From: Dicyema japonicum
Taxonomy: Eukaryota; Dicyemida; Rhombozoa; Dicyemidae
Reading direction: 5' to 3'
DNA length: 64,000 nt
NCBI GenBank assembly: GCA_011109175.1
Contig: RDEW01000002.1
Location: 810,676-874,675 of the forward strand
How positions within the stretch are numbered: position 1 is the stretch's first letter; every line of letters begins with the position of its first letter. This document shows, one piece after another, positions 1 to 10,394 of this stretch. A program made the position numbers and the translations under genes. The notes below the pieces were generated by a model that was given only the letters and a program-made list of their open reading frames with translations, ran no database searches and was not told the DNA's origin.

Positions 1-1640
1 ATTAAGATAAAGATTGGAGGTATTGAGATGAAAACGTTGATCCAATACTAATTTATTGAAATAGAAAGCAATCGAGAAGAGTAGTGCCCCAACGAGGAAT
101 CCAGGCCCTAAGATAGGACTCAGTAACACTTACTTTATTGCAACCTTTTTTTTAAATCTTGTTTAATAAAGTTCTTTATTTGAAGAAAAATATGTGATCC
201 CAGCCGACCCTTCAGTATGGTTTGGTGTTCATCCTTTGGCCCACACAGGCGAGGAACTACAAAGTCACAATGTTTCAAACATCCATCCAAATTTTAACCG
301 AATTAAGGTTTTCAAAGTAGTTTGTAACAGTCGTTTTTTTCTAGTATTTTCGAAAGTTATCGCATGGATTTTTGAGATTTGTCGAAGGGGATTTTGGTAT
401 CATTTGCTTTGATATTGATTATACATTTTCGAGTCTTGTCTGAGATGACTTTTCTGGGCTAATCAATAGCCGGTTGTCTTTTCGCGAAGCATTTGGTTCT
501 ATCTTGTTGGGGCGGACTTGATGTCTTTTAAAATGATGTTGCATGATGTCTGCCTCAATGCAGTTATATCCCAAGAAAAGAAAACAAAGATGTGAAGAGC
601 GTTTCTTGATTTTTCCTAATTAATTAGCTATGATATCTGTTCTTTGATTAAAATAAAGTGTGTGTTCTACCTGAGATGAGTGATAGCTGATGTGGCTTTT
701 CGGAAAGTGCATTGTTTTTTCAGTGAATCGGGAAACTCGATATATTCATTGAACGGATAGAAAGGGCAAGTTTGCCTCTTTTGCCTTTCAACAGGTTCCT
801 TCGCAATTAGGTCCAAAGCTAGTAGGTAATTCCCAGTAGATCCTTCCAGTAGACACTAACTATTAATGCGGGTAGCAGGTCTAGAAGAACCCAATTCGCC
901 AGTAGGTTTCAGTAATGTTGGTATCAGATCCAATGTGGAGAGAATTTAAGGTCATTGAGCAAGTAGATCTAAACTTAACCTAATTGGTAAATTCGAACGG
1001 ACAAATTTATTAAACAAAAATTAGGAGTTAGATAAGAGCTGTTTTAATAGTACTGCCTCTATGGCCAGAACACTTCACAAGTCTTGATTGGGTCGAAACA
1101 AACCGATGAACATGGTAGTCGAACAGAGTCCCAGGGGGTCCAAGCAAGCCGTTATAACGGTCAAACCCATTAACCCGGCTAAACCCGTTAGAAGAGCGTT
1201 TAAAAGGCCTATTTTGAATCGTTCAACTGAATGTCCAACTATGAAAGATCACTTTATAGGTACCTTCAACTGAATGTGCAACGATGAAAGATCAACAATA
1301 AAAATTTATTAACAAAAGAGTTAAAGAGTATTAGTAATCAAGCGCAATAATTTTGACATATTAAAACTTCAATTTAGGTAAGTAAATAATTTAATCAATA
1401 AATATTAATGTCTATTCACGGATCAGAAGAAAATTAAAAATGTATTTTTTTCATTTTAGATAATCTCTCAATGTATTTCACTTTTAATTTGATCGCTCTG
1501 AAAATAATTGTGCTGATAGTTGTCTGGAAGAAATGTAAGAGTATTGTATCTCTCGAGGCTGAATTGATTGGTCAATGCAATTATCATTAATAATGATTAT
1601 TACTCATCTAAATTAGAATATTTTATTAACCCAGATAAAA
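1..1640. other. no gene recognised; short tandem repeat inside
   Basis: No convincing coding region on either strand; the few ORFs here are short and resemble nothing I know. The one structured stretch is a two-unit direct repeat near 1223-1251 and 1267-1295, both reading CAACTGAATGT then CAAC, ATGAAAGATCA, spaced 44 nt apart. The piece around 1340-1520 looks like a diverged copy of 2350-2520, sharing TTTTGACxTATTAA, CTTCAATTTA and a later GATxATCTCTC block. Confidence 0.5.
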
Positions 1641-1664
1641 TCCCTGAAAATTTCAATGATTAAA

Positions 1665-2045
1665 TTGTGTTATACTCTTATCCAATTCGTTGCTTTTATC
1701 GAGCTAAACACTTTTGTCGTGGTCACCAATGAAATCTCCTTTTGAAGAAAATCAACGGAACCTAAGATTTTTAAAATCAGACAAACAGTCCGCTTCCCTG
1801 TGATTTTTTCCAGAAAATCCGTTATTTCAGTTAATTTTGGTTCCTTGTCAATCACTCACTCAGTGTAATAGGGAATAGAGTCCACGTGTCTCTTCAATAT
1901 TTTTTCTGCCGCCGTAGAATACTTACAATATGATTTTTGTCACAATAAAGATTTTGTTTGTTATTATTTTGCACCTGACGAGTTGGGTCATATTTTTTTG
2001 AATCTATAATTATTTAGAACTAATACAGTCACAGTTGTTACATAA
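1665..2045 (-). repeat. long direct repeat, copy A (remnant of a duplicated coding unit)
   Basis: This stretch is a clear diverged copy of 3765-4150, alignable over about 380 nt with small indels. The best conserved part, on the minus strand, is an open segment beginning IDKEPKL and containing EITDFLEKITGKRTVCLI then LGSVDFLQ. Both copies preserve these residues although their flanks differ, so the parent was probably protein-coding. I do not recognise the protein. Upstream on the minus strand the frame of this copy is broken by stops. It could be part of an unknown transposon or of a decayed host gene family. Confidence 0.6.
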
Positions 2046-2614
2046 ATTGTTAAACAGTACTTTGCATAAAAAGGTAAAAAATAACCTGGATGGCGGCATT
2101 TGAACGAGAGAACACAGTTTTTGTCTACAATTAATTTTTCGGCGGCATGGCAGTATGTACAGATTAAAGAGTGTTGGTCAAAGTGAAAAACTTCTTTAAA
2201 TGGAGAACATGTCCTAAATATATACTGTACCCTCTAAAGCTTATACGTGACTCTCCATTGTGGTGACATTGGAAAAAAAAGTTATACTTCCTATTCTTCT
2301 AAAGGGATGGACTTTCAAGAGAGGCCTGAGTAGGAAATAATGTGGATTTTGTGCAATCGCAATATTTTGACCTATTAACTTCAATTTATGACATTAAATA
2401 ATTTAGTTAAGAAAGTAATCCGGTTATTAGAGAAAGGTAGACCGCCGTAACCCTTGCAGTACGGTTGTTCCCTCTCGGAAAATCATTAAAATGTTTCAGT
2501 TCAGATTATCTCTCCAGTTCTCCTTAGCCAAATCCATGGTGAAGATATTCCATTATGAAAACTCTTTTGCTAAAGAAGAATTGATGTCTCGTGAAGGTAG
2601 GACGTGCGATGAAA

Positions 2615-2790
2615 CTGGAAAAGGTTGACCTACTTCTCCGCTTTCTTCTGAAGCGGAAGCCTGTAATGAATATTGGATCGATTTGGTTGCCACAAATAGA
2701 CGTTTTCTCTTGGGTTCCTTCTTGGATTAATTAGTTGTAACTGATGTGATGGGCTTACCAACTTTGTAAGCCTGGGGTTAATAAATAAAA
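2615..2790 (+). repeat. dispersed repeat resembling a non-LTR 3' end
   Basis: Matches 14010-14185. Shared blocks include GAAGCGGA, a GAxCAGACGTTxTC-like block, TTGGTTCCTTC, GGATTAATTAGTT and, further on, TTGGGTTA. The TTAATTAGT block followed by an A-rich tail also occurs at the 3' ends of several non-LTR retrotransposon fragments in this window, so this is probably a 5'-truncated retrotransposon end. Confidence 0.5.
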
Positions 2791-3103
2791 TAAAACGAGT
2801 GAGCTGGTATCATTGTTGTTTTCTTTAATCATCAATTTTGCCAGAATGCTTGGAATTCTGTGCATAATTAAAGATAACTGAAATCGAGCTATCTTTTATT
2901 TGGTAGGGAAATAGTCCGACATTGATCTCCAAATAGTCCACAAAAGATATTGCGATAATAAACACTTTATAATAAATGATAACTAATTTTAAGTCAAAAT
3001 AACCTTATTAGAGAGAGAGCTGATAATTAAGAAAAATACCACCAGACTTAGCACTTCCAGAGATCCTTTCTTCTTACTCTTCAAAGCAGATTGACGCAGT
3101 TAA

Positions 3104-3370
3104 TCATATTTGACCAGATGGAGTTTTAATCCACCGATGGCTTTCTTATTTTCGAGGTGTTCGCGGATAACATATCTCTTGATTCTATGTCTTAGTGTGC
3201 CAAAGGACACTGACGTCAACTATCCTGGTTCTTCCAAGGGCTCGAACCTAGAAGATTCAGAAGGGGATGCGTTGTTTTCACAACTTCAAATCCGACATTA
3301 TTAATTCTAAGTACTATGCATATGAAATAATTTATTAATTCAAATAGACCTCCATAAACTGTTAAAAATT
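3104..3370. repeat. direct repeat pair, first copy
   Basis: Repeated at 3418-3745. Both copies start with TTTGACCAGATGGAGTTTTA, then ATCCACCGATG, then ATAACATATCTCTTGA, and end with TTCTAAGTACTATGCA and AATAATTTATTAATTCAAAT. Copy 2 has an extra block of about 50 nt. Followed directly by repeat copy B at 3765, so 3.1-4.15 kb is a patchwork of duplications. Confidence 0.7.
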
Positions 3371-3417
3371 AACTTATGTTGTACTCCTTTACCAATTCAT
3401 CGCTTTAATGTGACCCA

Positions 3418-3745
3418 GTTACTCATATTTGACCAGATGGAGTTTTAATCCACCGATGTTTTCTTATTTTCTAGTGTTTCGCGTATAACATATCTCTTGA
3501 GTACATTAGAAGGGAGACGAAAAGAATATGACCCTTTAAGGGGATACAGTATGTGTGGTAAAGCTATGTCTCAGTGTGTCAAAGAAACTGACGTCAACTG
3601 TCCTGGTTCTACATCAGACTCAAACCTGGAAGATTCAAAGGGGATGCGTTGTTTTCAACAACTTGGGGGAATCAATACCGACATTATTAATTCTAAGTAC
3701 TATGCAAATGAAATAATTTATTAATTCAAATGAACCTCCATAAAC
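3418..3745. repeat. direct repeat pair, second copy
   Basis: Second copy of 3104-3370 (see that entry). The two copies share stretches such as ACTGACGTCAACT and AAACTGTTAAAAATTAACTT, the last reaching into 3750-3770. Confidence 0.7.
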
Positions 3746-3764
3746 TGTTAAAAATTAACTTATG

Positions 3765-4150
3765 TTGTACTCTTTTACCAATTTGTCGCTTTTATTAGAG
3801 TTGAACAATTTTGTCGTTGTTCGCCAATGAAACTTCCTTTGAAGAAAATCAACGGAACCTAAAAATTTAAAAATCAGGCAAACAGTCCGCTTCCCCGTGA
3901 TTTTTTCCAAAAAATCCGTTATTTCCTTTAATTTTGGTTCCTTGTCAATTACCCACTCAGTGTGTTGGGGGAATAAAGTCTGCGTGACTCTTCAATATTT
4001 TGTACGGCGTTCTTTGAATGCCAGCAATCCGATTTCGTTCACGATAAAGACTTTATTTTCCATTATTTTTGCAGCCGACGACTTTGGTTACATCGTTGTA
4101 ATCTATAATTATTTAGAACTTTACTGTCACAGTTGTTTCCTAAATTATAG
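3765..4150 (-). repeat. long direct repeat, copy B
   Basis: Partner of 1665-2045. In the best minus frame it keeps DKEPKLKEITDFLEKITGKR and LGSVDFLQ, but the segment does not start with a methionine. The two copies differ at many positions and carry separate small indels, so the duplication is old. Confidence 0.6.
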
Positions 4151-5280
4151 AATAGACTGTACTTGGGGAGAAAAAAATTAAAATCAGAAGAATAGTAGCA
4201 ATTGAAACAAGAAATAACACTTTACGGTTTTTTTCAATAAAATAGAATATCATGTCAAAATTGTGCTAATGAGAATTTAAAGATTTATAAGAAATTTATA
4301 TTTAAAATTAATGTTTAAATTAAAATCAATTTTAATTTAAATTGGCTTATTTGTAGGATGAATCAATAAAATGTGGACTCATAGTATCCACCTCACTCAG
4401 AAGATGTCAAATGGGCGATATTCAAAAAGATCTCATCATTCCACCGGGAGATTTGTACGCAAATAAAGTCCTTTTGTACCCCAATTTATATTTTTTGAAA
4501 AGAAGGGATGAGTCTTTCAATAGTTGTCTCCTTTGTCTTCAAAATGATAGCTGATGATCATCTGCAAAATTTATATTCCCTCAAGTCGAACATCAAGAAT
4601 TCTTTCAACGGTTAAGGATATCAAAGATCGCTGCCAGAGTAGACTGCGAAATTCTAAGTCTCGTACTGAACCCAACTCAACTAGAGTTGCAGATGTGAAG
4701 CGACAATTCACTCAATCCGAAATTTCAGTCAGCCCACCAGACAGTAGAATACAATAATAGTTAAACTGAAAGTCCGCAGTGCTTTCAATAGCATTCACAG
4801 AGATGGAATCATAGAAAAGCAAATGTTTCCAGGATCCTGAAATTAGCAGGATAGTAAATTTCTTATATGGTTCGCCATATAGACTGATTTTTGTACTGCC
4901 ATAAAAAATACTTAAGATTTCATTTGATGAAAGTGGTTAGATCATATTTGAACTGGCCCTATTCGCTTTCATGTCTTCGGTCAACGCTGTTGCCGATCTT
5001 ATAAGGCAGATCTCATCTCACATAAACAGATCATGTTGAACCAGTAGCATGAGTAGGTCGGGAATTTGGATGTGTCATGTCTTGGATCCTTAAAGAACGC
5101 TGATGAACTACGAGACTGGGATCAACTGTTATGTTCCAAATGAAATAAATCCAGAACTTGATCAACATCTCATTGCATGACTTGCTTCGGCACCAACAAA
5201 CTTAAGTTTTCCCATGGACCTCCCTTAGCGAGCATTGGACGACTCAAAAAGAATATGGGTCTGCATCCACCTCGTAGTAG
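4150..5280. other. no gene recognised; contains one dispersed repeat
   Basis: AT-rich up to about 4350, then mixed composition. A copy of a dispersed family lies near 4376-4470 (see 20805 and 43118). It ends in TTCCACCGGGAGATT, which recurs at about 35971. Nothing else supported. Confidence 0.4.
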
Positions 5281-6095
5281 ATGTTTGCGTGGCTCATCAC
5301 TATAGATGCAGAAGGATGGTCGACTCTAAAGGTCTTCACCTCTTCTTCTTCCAATAGACCACTGGAAGGATTCCGAGACGCAGAGCCATCAACTAAGTTA
5401 TTGCGTGAGGACTGGAAGCTAACAGACACTTCTCCTGTTGGAGTCTGTCGAAGTGTCCTCAGCCAACAAACACCTGATGGGACAACTTTCCATGGTAAAG
5501 CGGTAGAAACCTCGCCTGAGACGCCACCCGTGTATGGCCTCTCACCTTTTAATTTTGCAATGACGGCAATTAATCCAGGATATCAGGATTTTTTGGTTGA
5601 GGTGGTGACGTCCCTCTTGAAAAGTATGTCTGAAAAACACGAAAATTGCAACCTAAATGACTTCTCTCTTTTAACTGCATGGAAAAGAAAAGAACTTTAT
5701 GAAGACCTTTCAAAATACAAGATATCAATCGGATGTCTCCAAGAGACAAAAATATCGAAGGAGTTTGAAATCTTATACAAGAGAACAGGAGCTGAGTTAA
5801 TATCATGTGAGATTACTGATTCAAGATGGAGGCTCTTTGGACACATACTCCCCCACGATATTGGGACCCCTGCCAACATAGCAATGGAAGAGTATTTTGT
5901 CTTAGAAGCTTCTCGTTTCCGCGGCCGGCCGAGGACAACACTGCCGGTTATTCTAGATGAAGATCTCAGGATACGCTACGGAACATGGCAACGGATCGAA
6001 AAAGATGGGGGACGTTAATTAGATTGTTAATTTTTCGTGTTGCACATGCTTTGTCATGATCTTGGCATCGCGTACGTGCCTATAATAATAATAAT
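5281..6095 (+). mobile_element. internally deleted non-LTR retrotransposon (endonuclease start joined to RT tail)
   Basis: One open frame of 245 codons (5281-6018). Residues 1-110 are not recognised. Residues about 125-160 (LLTAWKRKELYEDLSKYKIS, then GCLQETKI) look like the start of an apurinic-type endonuclease domain of non-LTR elements, where the conserved E of QETK is a catalytic-site residue. The frame then passes directly into the far C-terminus of the same kind of protein: LYKRTGAEL, SRWRLFGHILPHD, FRGRPRTTLPVILDEDL. Most of the endonuclease and the whole reverse transcriptase are missing, so this is a deletion derivative that happens to stay open. The 3' end has TTAATTAG soon after the stop and a simple ATAATAATAATAAT tail at about 6080-6094. 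Related C-terminal fragments lie at 39600, 51244 and 53000. Confidence 0.75.
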
Positions 6096-6682
6096 CCAGA
6101 TAAGCTTAAGAAAAGGCCAAGACTCTTAAAAAATACAAGTCTCGATGGATTTTGAGAACAGCCACATTTAGTTGAAAGATAAGTCTAATTTCCTTTGTTA
6201 ATTTTATGTTAAAAATTTATTGACGATTTCCGTCAGATTTTGCTTTTGGCTCACGACATATTATAAAGTCAATTGTCTGAGTAGGTTGGGGGATCTTAGG
6301 AATTAGATAGTGAGGAAACTAGCTATTGAGACAATAAAGTTTCTTTAAAATGTATAACTGATTTTATAAGATGACTATAGTATACGTGAACTTTTTTATG
6401 CTCCATTTCAGTAGAGATCACACAAACTAATAATGTTCCGAGGTTGTGATTATCGGATGCTGACTAGATCATCTGCGTCTTCTAATATCATTTTAATATG
6501 TTTTAGGTTGATTTTCAGTATTGATGACAAAGTTGTTCGTGGCTTCCATCTAAAAGCCCCTGAGTATGATTCCATAATATCGTAAGCAGGTTCGGCATGA
6601 TTTATCCGTATTATGTACCCAAATAATCACCAATAAGTTTTAGTGACAATTGTATCAGGCACTTCGGATTAAAAACTGTGTA

Positions 6683-7599
6683 CAGTCGGACCCCGAATTG
6701 GGGCACCAAGTGCCCCAAAAAGCGGGGGTGCCCCAAAAACAGGGGTTTAATAAAACAGAGATTTTAAACATCAAAAATCAATTTTAGAATAATAATCAGT
6801 TAATTTATCACGATTTATCTTTTTACTTCTTACATTTTTCATAAAATTAAGTCGAAAATCGTTAAATTCTTTGAGCATTTCACGAGATATTTAAAAAATT
6901 TTCTTCTCTAACTGATCAAGAGAATCTTGAATTTTAAAAAACTCATTGATGTAAGTCAAGTCACATGAATTTTTTCTCTACAAATTGATTTGAATTTCAG
7001 TTCATGTCGCTTTTTAAATCTGTCAAGCCACCGTTTAAAGCTTTGAAAGTATCAAATCCAATTTTTGAAGCCGTATATAAGGCAATTTTCTTTATGAAAG
7101 GACCTGATATTGGAACCTTATCTTCACGTAGTTTCTGAAATATTTCAAAAACTTGATCATCGAATCTAGATTTCTCACAATAAGGCATAAGATCCTCATC
7201 CTTGTTCAAGAAAAGGTACAATAGTTTTTTTTATTCTCGAAATCATGCCTTTACTAGTTTTGTATTTTTTATTATCTGTCTTTCAGATAATTTGTTCTTC
7301 AATATCAATTTAGCAATCGTTAATTTTGTTTCGTAGTTAATAACCATTCACAACAAAAATGTAAATAAACGTGTAAATTTTTTTTTTTTTTTAAGAACAA
7401 AATTAAAATTATATATTTATTAATAAAATATAATTTTATTTACTTATAATTTCATTCCCCACAATTTTATAGTGCCCCAAAATTTCCATATTTTTATCGA
7501 TTTTCCATTTTACTCTGCCAAAATGTTGGCCAGAAAAAAAATGCCCCAAAATCGAGGGTGCCCCACCCCTGGGATCTGCCCCAATTCGGGGTCGGACTG
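6683..7599 (-). mobile_element. pogo/Tigger-type DNA transposon, catalytic part deleted
   Basis: The terminal inverted repeats are near perfect: the left starts CAGTCGGACCCCGAATTGGG, and the right, read inward, starts CAGTCCGACCCCGAATTGGG. Each end is flanked by TA (6681-6682 and 7600-7601), the target duplication of the Tc1/mariner-pogo superfamily. Both ends also contain further GTGCCCC/GGGGCA units. The element is 917 bp, less than half of an autonomous Tigger, and encodes only the DNA-binding region on the minus strand, without the DDE catalytic part. Confidence 0.88.
6997..7340 (-). pseudogene. pogo/CENP-B-type DNA-binding domain remnant
   Basis: On the minus strand, 6997-7221 encodes 74 residues with EIFQKLREDKVPISGPFIKK then ALYTAS, FDTFKALNGGL. 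This is the second helix-turn-helix of the CENP-B/Tigger family, where the usual pattern is VPISGP, A, FKASNGWL. A less open stretch upstream, about 7230-7340, reads TKLTIAKLILKNKLSERQII, which fits the first (psq-like) helix-turn-helix, but stops separate the two. Family knowledge says these domains bind the transposon ends. The reading frame stops after LKSDMN, and no DDE motif follows before the left end of the element. Confidence 0.75.
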
Positions 7600-7968
7600 T
7601 ATAGGTATTTGTTATTGATAAGTACAATTTCTCTAGGGTGAGTTTAGACATTCGTGTAATTGAAGGAAATCACCACCTGATCAATCTAACATTTTTTTCT
7701 ATATAAATCTGTTTAGCAAAGTTTATATTATTATTTAACATCCCAAGACCATGGCAAACAAATTGATTATCACTTGATAACGATGCGTTCCAACAGTGAC
7801 TTCATCTTTGCACACTTGAATATTAATGAAAATATATTTAATTTTTTAAATTATTTAAATTTAAATAAAAATTTAATTAACATTAATAAATAACTTAAAA
7901 AATCATTATTTACATGCTTGAAAATTCTTCAAGTGAGGTTTTAATATTAAATTCATGAGAAATGTGTC

Positions 7969-9038
7969 ATGAAAGACAAAATGAAAAGTCTGGTCCTTGA
8001 ACTTCAGGTACGGCTATAATTACTTTCAGAAATACCTCTGTGACCAAATAGAAAAATTAGAGGACGGAGGAAAGTTTACAGTCGAAGATTGGAACCGCAA
8101 AGTCAACTTTTCCCTACAAAATAGAATGGAGAAGAAACCTTCGGAGAAGGTCGCACGTGTTCGCTGGAGGATGCAAAAGTGATCGAAAGGGCCGGAGTGT
8201 GTGTATCTGCTATGCAAGGAACTCTTTCTGAGTTGGCTATTCAAGGAATGCGGACGAGGTAGTTCTGTGTCGTAAACTTCTCAGAGGCCACGTGGATATT
8301 CCTGATAAGGCAAAGTACTTTGTGACTGGTCTAAGTGTGATTATGCATCCGGTAGTTGATTTTGACCAACTTTAAGCAAAATCCTCACGTTTGTACGATG
8401 CATCTAAATACGCGCTATTTTGAGGTTGAAAAGGCTGATGGAGATATAATCTGGTGGTTTGGCGGAGGCAGTGACCTCACCCCTTACTATAAGGATGAAG
8501 ATCAATTCTCAGTCTTCCATAACGCATTGAAAGAGGCATGTGACCAGCTTTCGCCTTCATTATATCCTCTCTATAAGAAACAGGCAGATGAATACTTCTT
8601 TAACGCCGTGAGAGGTATACCCACGTGGGTTAGACTTAGGCGAACACCGTGGTATTGGTGGAATTTTCTATGATGACTTGAACTCGTACCCTAAAGATGA
8701 TCTGTTTGCTTTCGCAAAGCGTTCAACACTCGCAACTATCGATAGTTACGTTACCCACGTGGGGAAACGGATGGGGACTCCGTTCACTGCGGCGGAACGT
8801 GAGTGGCAGCTTTTTCGACGTGGGAGGTACGTCGAGTTCAACCTTATTTACGACCGTGGCACAAAATTTGGAATCCATAATCCCAATTCATCAATCGATA
8901 CAGTTTTGTTGTCTCTCCCACGTGTTGTGGTAGTCATTTCGGTTATTGTAGACGTGGAAGTATGCCTATAAGCCAGAAAAAGGCTCAACAGAATATGAAA
9001 TGCTTGATATTTTAGTTAAACCTCGTGAATGGGCTTAA
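7969..9038 (+). CDS. CPOX: coproporphyrinogen III oxidase (oxygen-dependent), complete, 7 exons
   Basis: Oxidative decarboxylation of coproporphyrinogen III to protoporphyrinogen IX, a late step of heme synthesis. Exons: 7969-8007, 8030-8101, 8125-8258, 8285-8351, 8377-8614, 8640-8923, 8952-9038. The six introns are 22, 23, 26, 25, 25 and 28 nt, all GT-AG. The joined frame is 921 nt, giving 306 residues with no internal stop. Conserved blocks: LEDGGKF near residue 25; [32 protein letters not shown] then [25 protein letters not shown]; and [19 protein letters not shown] near the C-terminus, as in animal and yeast enzymes. The start is the first ATG after an in-frame stop. No mitochondrial presequence is visible, so the product may be cytosolic as in yeast, or an upstream exon was missed. 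The intron-containing frame hides the gene from simple ORF searches. Confidence 0.93.
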
Positions 9039-10084
9039 TTCGTCGTTTCTCTCATCTAATTTTGTTTATTTTGTGTGTTGGTTGTCATAGCAGTAAAAAT
9101 AGGCAAATTCCTTTCATTATAGACAAATGGCTGTAATGAGTTGTGAATGGGTTAATTTGCAATAATTGTCATTAATCAAATAGGCACTTTCATTAGTTTT
9201 AAGTTCACTCCGCGTTACCCATAAGAATGTAAATACTCAGGGTTCCGCTTGTGCCGTTTTTCACAGTCCGTTCTACCGTTTTTATCCATGAAACATTCCT
9301 CTTCGCAGGTCTCCGCAGTTCATTGAGGTCGTCCTCAGTCCTCTGACATTGAAGTTGGTGTTGTAAACTGGGTAGAATAGAGAGACTGAGAGTACGTTAA
9401 AGACAGACATTATTGAATACGCTCAACCAACAAAAAATCACAAAATTTCGCTAATTAAATTGGATAGATGTATAATAGTGTCACAATGACTCCTAAAGCA
9501 TACAGTCTGTGATGTGTCAAGCATTTTCTAAAGTCGGTGAATTATGAAACTAAGGTCCAATTTGTTGAGTATTTTCTAATACATTCCATCCCCCATTTTC
9601 AAAATGCCGCTATTTAATCAATCACAAGTTAATTAATAGTTAGCGACTAATTAAATGTTTTCAATTCTTCTGGTGGCTGAAGCGGGGATACACTAATAAT
9701 ACACAAGTCTATCCAAAACCAATGGATAGAGAAGTAAATATCTAGTTCTTGCAGTTGTGGTAATCTTTAATGGGGGACAGAAGCTTCCAAACCCTTTATA
9801 CGCCATCCTGGGATTGAGTGTCACTTTATACAGATTGGGTACATAAGCCAGTAAACTTTTTCCCGCATAATTTGTTATCATTACCCAAGGTAATCACGGA
9901 GTTAAAAGGAAAGAAAATTCATAACTACCGTAACGGAGAAGGTCTATCAAACGTGGAAGATAATTTTGGATGGCTCTCCAGAAAGGTATAATTTTTTATA
10001 GTTTATTCCTCAACATAATGGATTCATGGTATTCGATTGCCCATTGAGATAATGAACTATAAATGGAAATTTTGACGAAAATTA
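9039..10084. other. intergenic, nothing recognised
   Basis: About 1 kb between the coproporphyrinogen oxidase stop and the retrotransposon tail. Only short ORFs, none recognisable. The block ACAGACATTATTGAATACGC at about 9401 and its surroundings have no obvious partner in the window. Confidence 0.4.
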
Positions 10085-10130
10085 GAGTTTGACAAAATTA
10101 AAAACATTTATTTATAACAATAAAATCGTT

Positions 10131-10394
10131 CTAAAGTCCAGCGGATATGATCGAGTGGCTGTTACCTCTGACTACTGCCAGGGATATCCTTTGGAAAAGC
10201 CACTCGGTTTCCCGACGCTCCCTCGAGGCTTTGGTCAATAGACACCCAAGTGCTCTAAGGAAAAAGACCGTCTTGGGGCCAAAGACTCCGCTCGTCTCGA
10301 CGACCACTGGCTGTACATGGAAACGGTTTAGGAGGCTGCTGTATTTCTTTATTTTTGAGTTTTCATATAAACGGGCGGCCTCTCCCGCTTTCAT
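10131..10394 (-). pseudogene. retrotransposon ORF, C-terminal tail after a frame break
   Basis: Continues the ORF of 10391-12091 in the next frame, with an overlap of a few bases at the break. It begins KAGEAARLYENSKIKKYSSL, then FGPKTVFFLRALG, WLFQRISLAVVRGNSHSI, a tail typical of this family. A loss of one base near 10391-10396 on the minus strand explains the break. The ATG at its start is a by-product of the shift, not a real initiator. Together with the main ORF it forms one protein in the active ancestor. Confidence 0.8.

Noticed and set aside
8356-8673. ORF starting [12 protein letters not shown], apparently a shorter coproporphyrinogen oxidase
   Set aside because: Its start lies inside a 25-nt intron (8352-8376) and its end reads through the next intron (8615-8639). 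The spliced frame from 7969 explains it.
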